This document shows, in pieces, positions 16,461 through 17,810 of a stretch of DNA of 17,810 nt. The notes under the pieces were generated by a model that made no database searches, was not told the origin of the DNA, and saw only the letters and a list, made by a program, of their open reading frames with translations. A program made the position numbers and the translations under genes. Each line of letters begins with the position of its first letter. Position 1 is the stretch's first letter. Location of the stretch: positions 1 to 17,810 of the forward strand of contig JAJDYK010000173.1 of NCBI GenBank assembly GCA_022825185.1. The letters run 5' to 3'. The stretch is from Candidatus Latescibacterota bacterium. GTDB lineage: Bacteria; Latescibacterota; UBA2968; UBA8231.

Positions 16461-16489
16461 ATATTATGAGGGCGCATAAGCCCCGTCAA
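16461..16489 (-). promoter_or_regulatory. Sigma-70-type promoter of purC
   Basis: On the minus strand TTGACG (16484-16489) and TAATAT (16461-16466) are separated by 17 bases. The spacer holds a short dyad GGGC-TTATGC-GCCC that could be an operator, though it is only four base pairs. Confidence 0.55.
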
Positions 16490-16511
16490 TAGGGTCCAGC
16501 GGAGAGAGAGC

Positions 16512-16540
16512 TTGATTTTCCCTCCTCGTCGGTGTATTTT
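16512..16540 (+). promoter_or_regulatory. Sigma-70-type promoter of the 16585 lipoprotein
   Basis: TTGATT (16512-16517), a 17-base spacer and TATTTT (16535-16540). The -35 lies 23 bases from the purC -35 on the other strand, so the two divergent promoters are back to back. The leader would be about 38 bases. Confidence 0.5.
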
Positions 16541-16584
16541 GAGGCCGACTGAAAAGACAATCTCACCCCTATAGGGAGGTCTAT

Positions 16585-17061
16585 ATGTCGAGGATAATGG
16601 CTGTGTTGGCACTGGCAGTAGGTTTGGTCGGGTGTGGGACCGAGGAGGAAGACAAGAGAATACTCATCGAGTATGTGACGAAGTTGAAGGGGCTGGACGG
16701 CAAAAACCGACAGATTGTCGATACTATTGAGCATCTGAGAAAGCCGATCAGCGAGATCTCCGAAGGGGATCTCGCCAAGGCGCGTCAGCTCATCAACGAC
16801 TACGTAGCGGAACTGCAGACCTTTCCCCGAGATCTCACGTACCGCGAACTGCGCGTGACCCACAACCTCTATGTCGATAAGGTTTCGCAGGCCATTGAGT
16901 TGTCCGGCGATAAGGGGCGCGAAATGCGGCGCGAGAAGAGCAATGTCGATATCGGCGTGCGCCACATTGAGAAATTCACCAAGCGACATCACAACGGCAT
17001 GAACGTCTTGTGGGATCGCCATAAGTTACCGGATTTTCCGCTGGAGTGGCCCCAGCAGTAA
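16585..17061 (+). CDS. Small helical lipoprotein
   Basis: 158 residues of unrecognised family. ATG 16585 has GGGAGG five bases upstream. The signal peptide ends in GLVGC, so Cys17 is lipidated; acidic residues follow (GTEEED), which can influence Lol sorting. The mature part is mostly helical with charged heptad-like stretches: KRILIEYVTKLKGLDGKN, IVDTIEHLRKPISEISEGDLAKARQLINDYVAELQTF, then VDKVSQAIELSGDKGREMRREK and a His-rich end FTKRHHNGMNVLWDRHKL. It may form a helical bundle; no enzymatic motif is seen. It has its own promoter and a strong terminator, so it is a single-gene unit. Confidence 0.8.
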   Translation: MSRIMAVLALAVGLVGCGTEEEDKRILIEYVTKLKGLDGKNRQIVDTIEHLRKPISEISEGDLAKARQLINDYVAELQTFPRDLTYRELRVTHNLYVDKVSQAIELSGDKGREMRREKSNVDIGVRHIEKFTKRHHNGMNVLWDRHKLPDFPLEWPQQ

Positions 17062-17084
17062 TCCAGACGGTATTCAAGCGAGCC

Positions 17085-17116
17085 AAGCCCCCGGCCCGAG
17101 CGGCCGGGGGCTTTTT
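17085..17116 (+). terminator. Strong intrinsic terminator
   Basis: Left arm AAGCCCCCGGCC (17085-17096), loop CGAGC, right arm GGCCGGGGGCTT (17102-17113): twelve perfect base pairs, ten of them in the GC core. A U-run follows (17112-17116). It serves the lipoprotein gene and lies just before the end of the opposing glycosyltransferase gene, which has no U-run on its own strand here. Confidence 0.93.
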
Positions 17117-17121
17117 GCGTT

Positions 17122-17810
17122 TTAGGACGCTCGGTGCAACCAGCGCTGGCCGCTGGAGAGCAAGCCGGTGTAGAGAAAGCCGGCGTGGAACAGCAGCAGG
17201 AAGGGCATCCCCAAATAGAGGCCAGTTGCATAGGCGTGGTAGAGGGCAAAGACAAAGTAGAGCGCCATGCCCAACTCGCCCAAAGACAGCAGCGGCCAGC
17301 GGCTTAGGTACTTGCGCCGCTGGCTTTGTTTGCGGCTCCGATGCTGAGGCCGGACAGCGCGGCGTCCGGTAAGCCCGTATTTGGGAGTGCGGTGAAAAGC
17401 GGTTTGGTACCCGACGAGGCCCTCGACTACCGCTCGGGTGTTGTTGATGCAGAGACTCATGCCAATGGCCATCAACATGGGCAAGTACTTGATCTGTCGT
17501 CGCCAATCTGGATAGAGCACGCGCTGGGAGGTAATGTAGAAGCCGGAAATGGCCATGGTGGCAAAAGAAAACAGCGGCAGGTCAATGATAAAAAACCGCT
17601 CCCAGCCGAGTTGCGAGCGTATAGAAAGTACCGGAACGGTCAATAGGGCCATCAAGAGCATCATAATATAGCAGAGGTTGGCCGTTAGATGGAAGGTGGC
17701 CTCGACCTTGACCTTGGCTGGTAGCGCAGAACGCCAGATTCGCGGCAGCACTTTTTTGGCCGTCTGGACCGCGCCTTTGGTCCAACGGTGCTGTTGCGAC
17801 TTGAAGGCAT
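17122..17810 (-). CDS. Membrane glycosyltransferase family 2, C-terminal part
   Basis: The frame enters from the right edge; about 229 residues are visible and the N-terminal catalytic half lies outside. The first visible residues (AFKSQQHRWTKGAVQTAKKV) hold the QxxRW motif of processive GT2 enzymes such as cellulose, mannan or related polysaccharide synthases. Then follow LPRIWRS and about five hydrophobic membrane segments: HLTANLCYIMMLLMALLTVP, FFIIDLPLFSFATMAISGFY, IKYLPMLMAIGMSLCI, LSLGELGMALYFVFALYHAY and MPFLLLFHAGFLYTGLLS. A basic loop (RAVRPQHRSRKQSQRRK) separates the third and fourth, probably cytoplasmic. The enzyme polymerises or transfers sugars at the inner membrane; the product cannot be told. 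It converges with the lipoprotein gene, with the terminator between. Confidence 0.88.
   Translation of the reverse strand, partial: AFKSQQHRWTKGAVQTAKKVLPRIWRSALPAKVKVEATFHLTANLCYIMMLLMALLTVPVLSIRSQLGWERFFIIDLPLFSFATMAISGFYITSQRVLYPDWRRQIKYLPMLMAIGMSLCINNTRAVVEGLVGYQTAFHRTPKYGLTGRRAVRPQHRSRKQSQRRKYLSRWPLLSLGELGMALYFVFALYHAYATGLYLGMPFLLLFHAGFLYTGLLSSGQRWLHRAS

Overview
The window is a dense, GC-rich bacterial chromosomal segment carrying 22 protein genes, 19 complete or near complete and the outermost ones cut by the window edges. No gene-free stretch exceeds 180 bases, and I see no rRNA, tRNA, CRISPR array, insertion sequence or phage gene. The gene types point to a diderm of the Fibrobacterota-Chlorobiota-Bacteroidota (FCB) superphylum or a nearby candidate phylum such as Latescibacterota. 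The clues are PorV/PorQ-like outer-membrane proteins, a FlgD-Ig/type IX-like C-terminal domain, a DUF5683 protein, many small lipoproteins and a compact RpoD-type sigma factor. The placement is inference from protein families, not from a marker phylogeny.

Layout, left to right. (1) 1-480, minus: 5'-terminal part of a cohesin-like lipoprotein. (2) 658-1014, plus: a small basic single-pass membrane protein whose stop codon overlaps that of the convergent DUF5683 gene. (3) 1011-2705, minus: yajC - fmt - DUF5683, coupled by overlaps. (4) 2864-3424, plus: a HEAT-repeat/zinc-ribbon protein with its own good promoter, lying between yajC and tgt, which are often adjacent in other bacteria. (5) 3438-6374, minus: NTF2-like lipoprotein - divergent polysaccharide deacetylase - tgt, behind a clear sigma-70-type promoter. 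(6) 6462-12471, minus: PHP phosphoesterase - secreted Asp-box propeller with FlgD-Ig tail - two PorV/PorQ-like barrels - site-2-type membrane protease - lipoprotein. This cell-envelope cluster is tied together by very short gaps and TTGA start/stop overlaps. (7) 12580-13428, minus: the sigma factor. (8) 13508-16416, minus: purC - two small unknown genes - rhamnulokinase rhaB, joined by 1- and 4-base overlaps. (9) 16585-17061, plus: a small lipoprotein ending in a strong intrinsic terminator. (10) 17122-17810, minus: the C-terminal part of a membrane GT2 glycosyltransferase.

How they work together: housekeeping functions (formyl-Met-tRNA synthesis, queuosine modification, purine synthesis, transcription initiation, Sec accessory function) are interleaved with envelope genes. 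The most coherent accessory unit is the 6.5-12.5 kb cluster, where a secreted propeller with a type IX-like tail is directly coupled to two PorV-like barrels. This suggests a cargo made together with its outer-membrane partners. A recurring feature is non-ATG initiation: 7 of 21 visible starts are TTG or GTG, several inside stop/start overlaps.

The window looks largely ordinary. I did not find a clear new defence or mobile system. The best candidates for new biology are the propeller/PorV cluster, the unrecognised small gene pair beside rhaB, and the HEAT/zinc gene with its repeat-flanked promoter.
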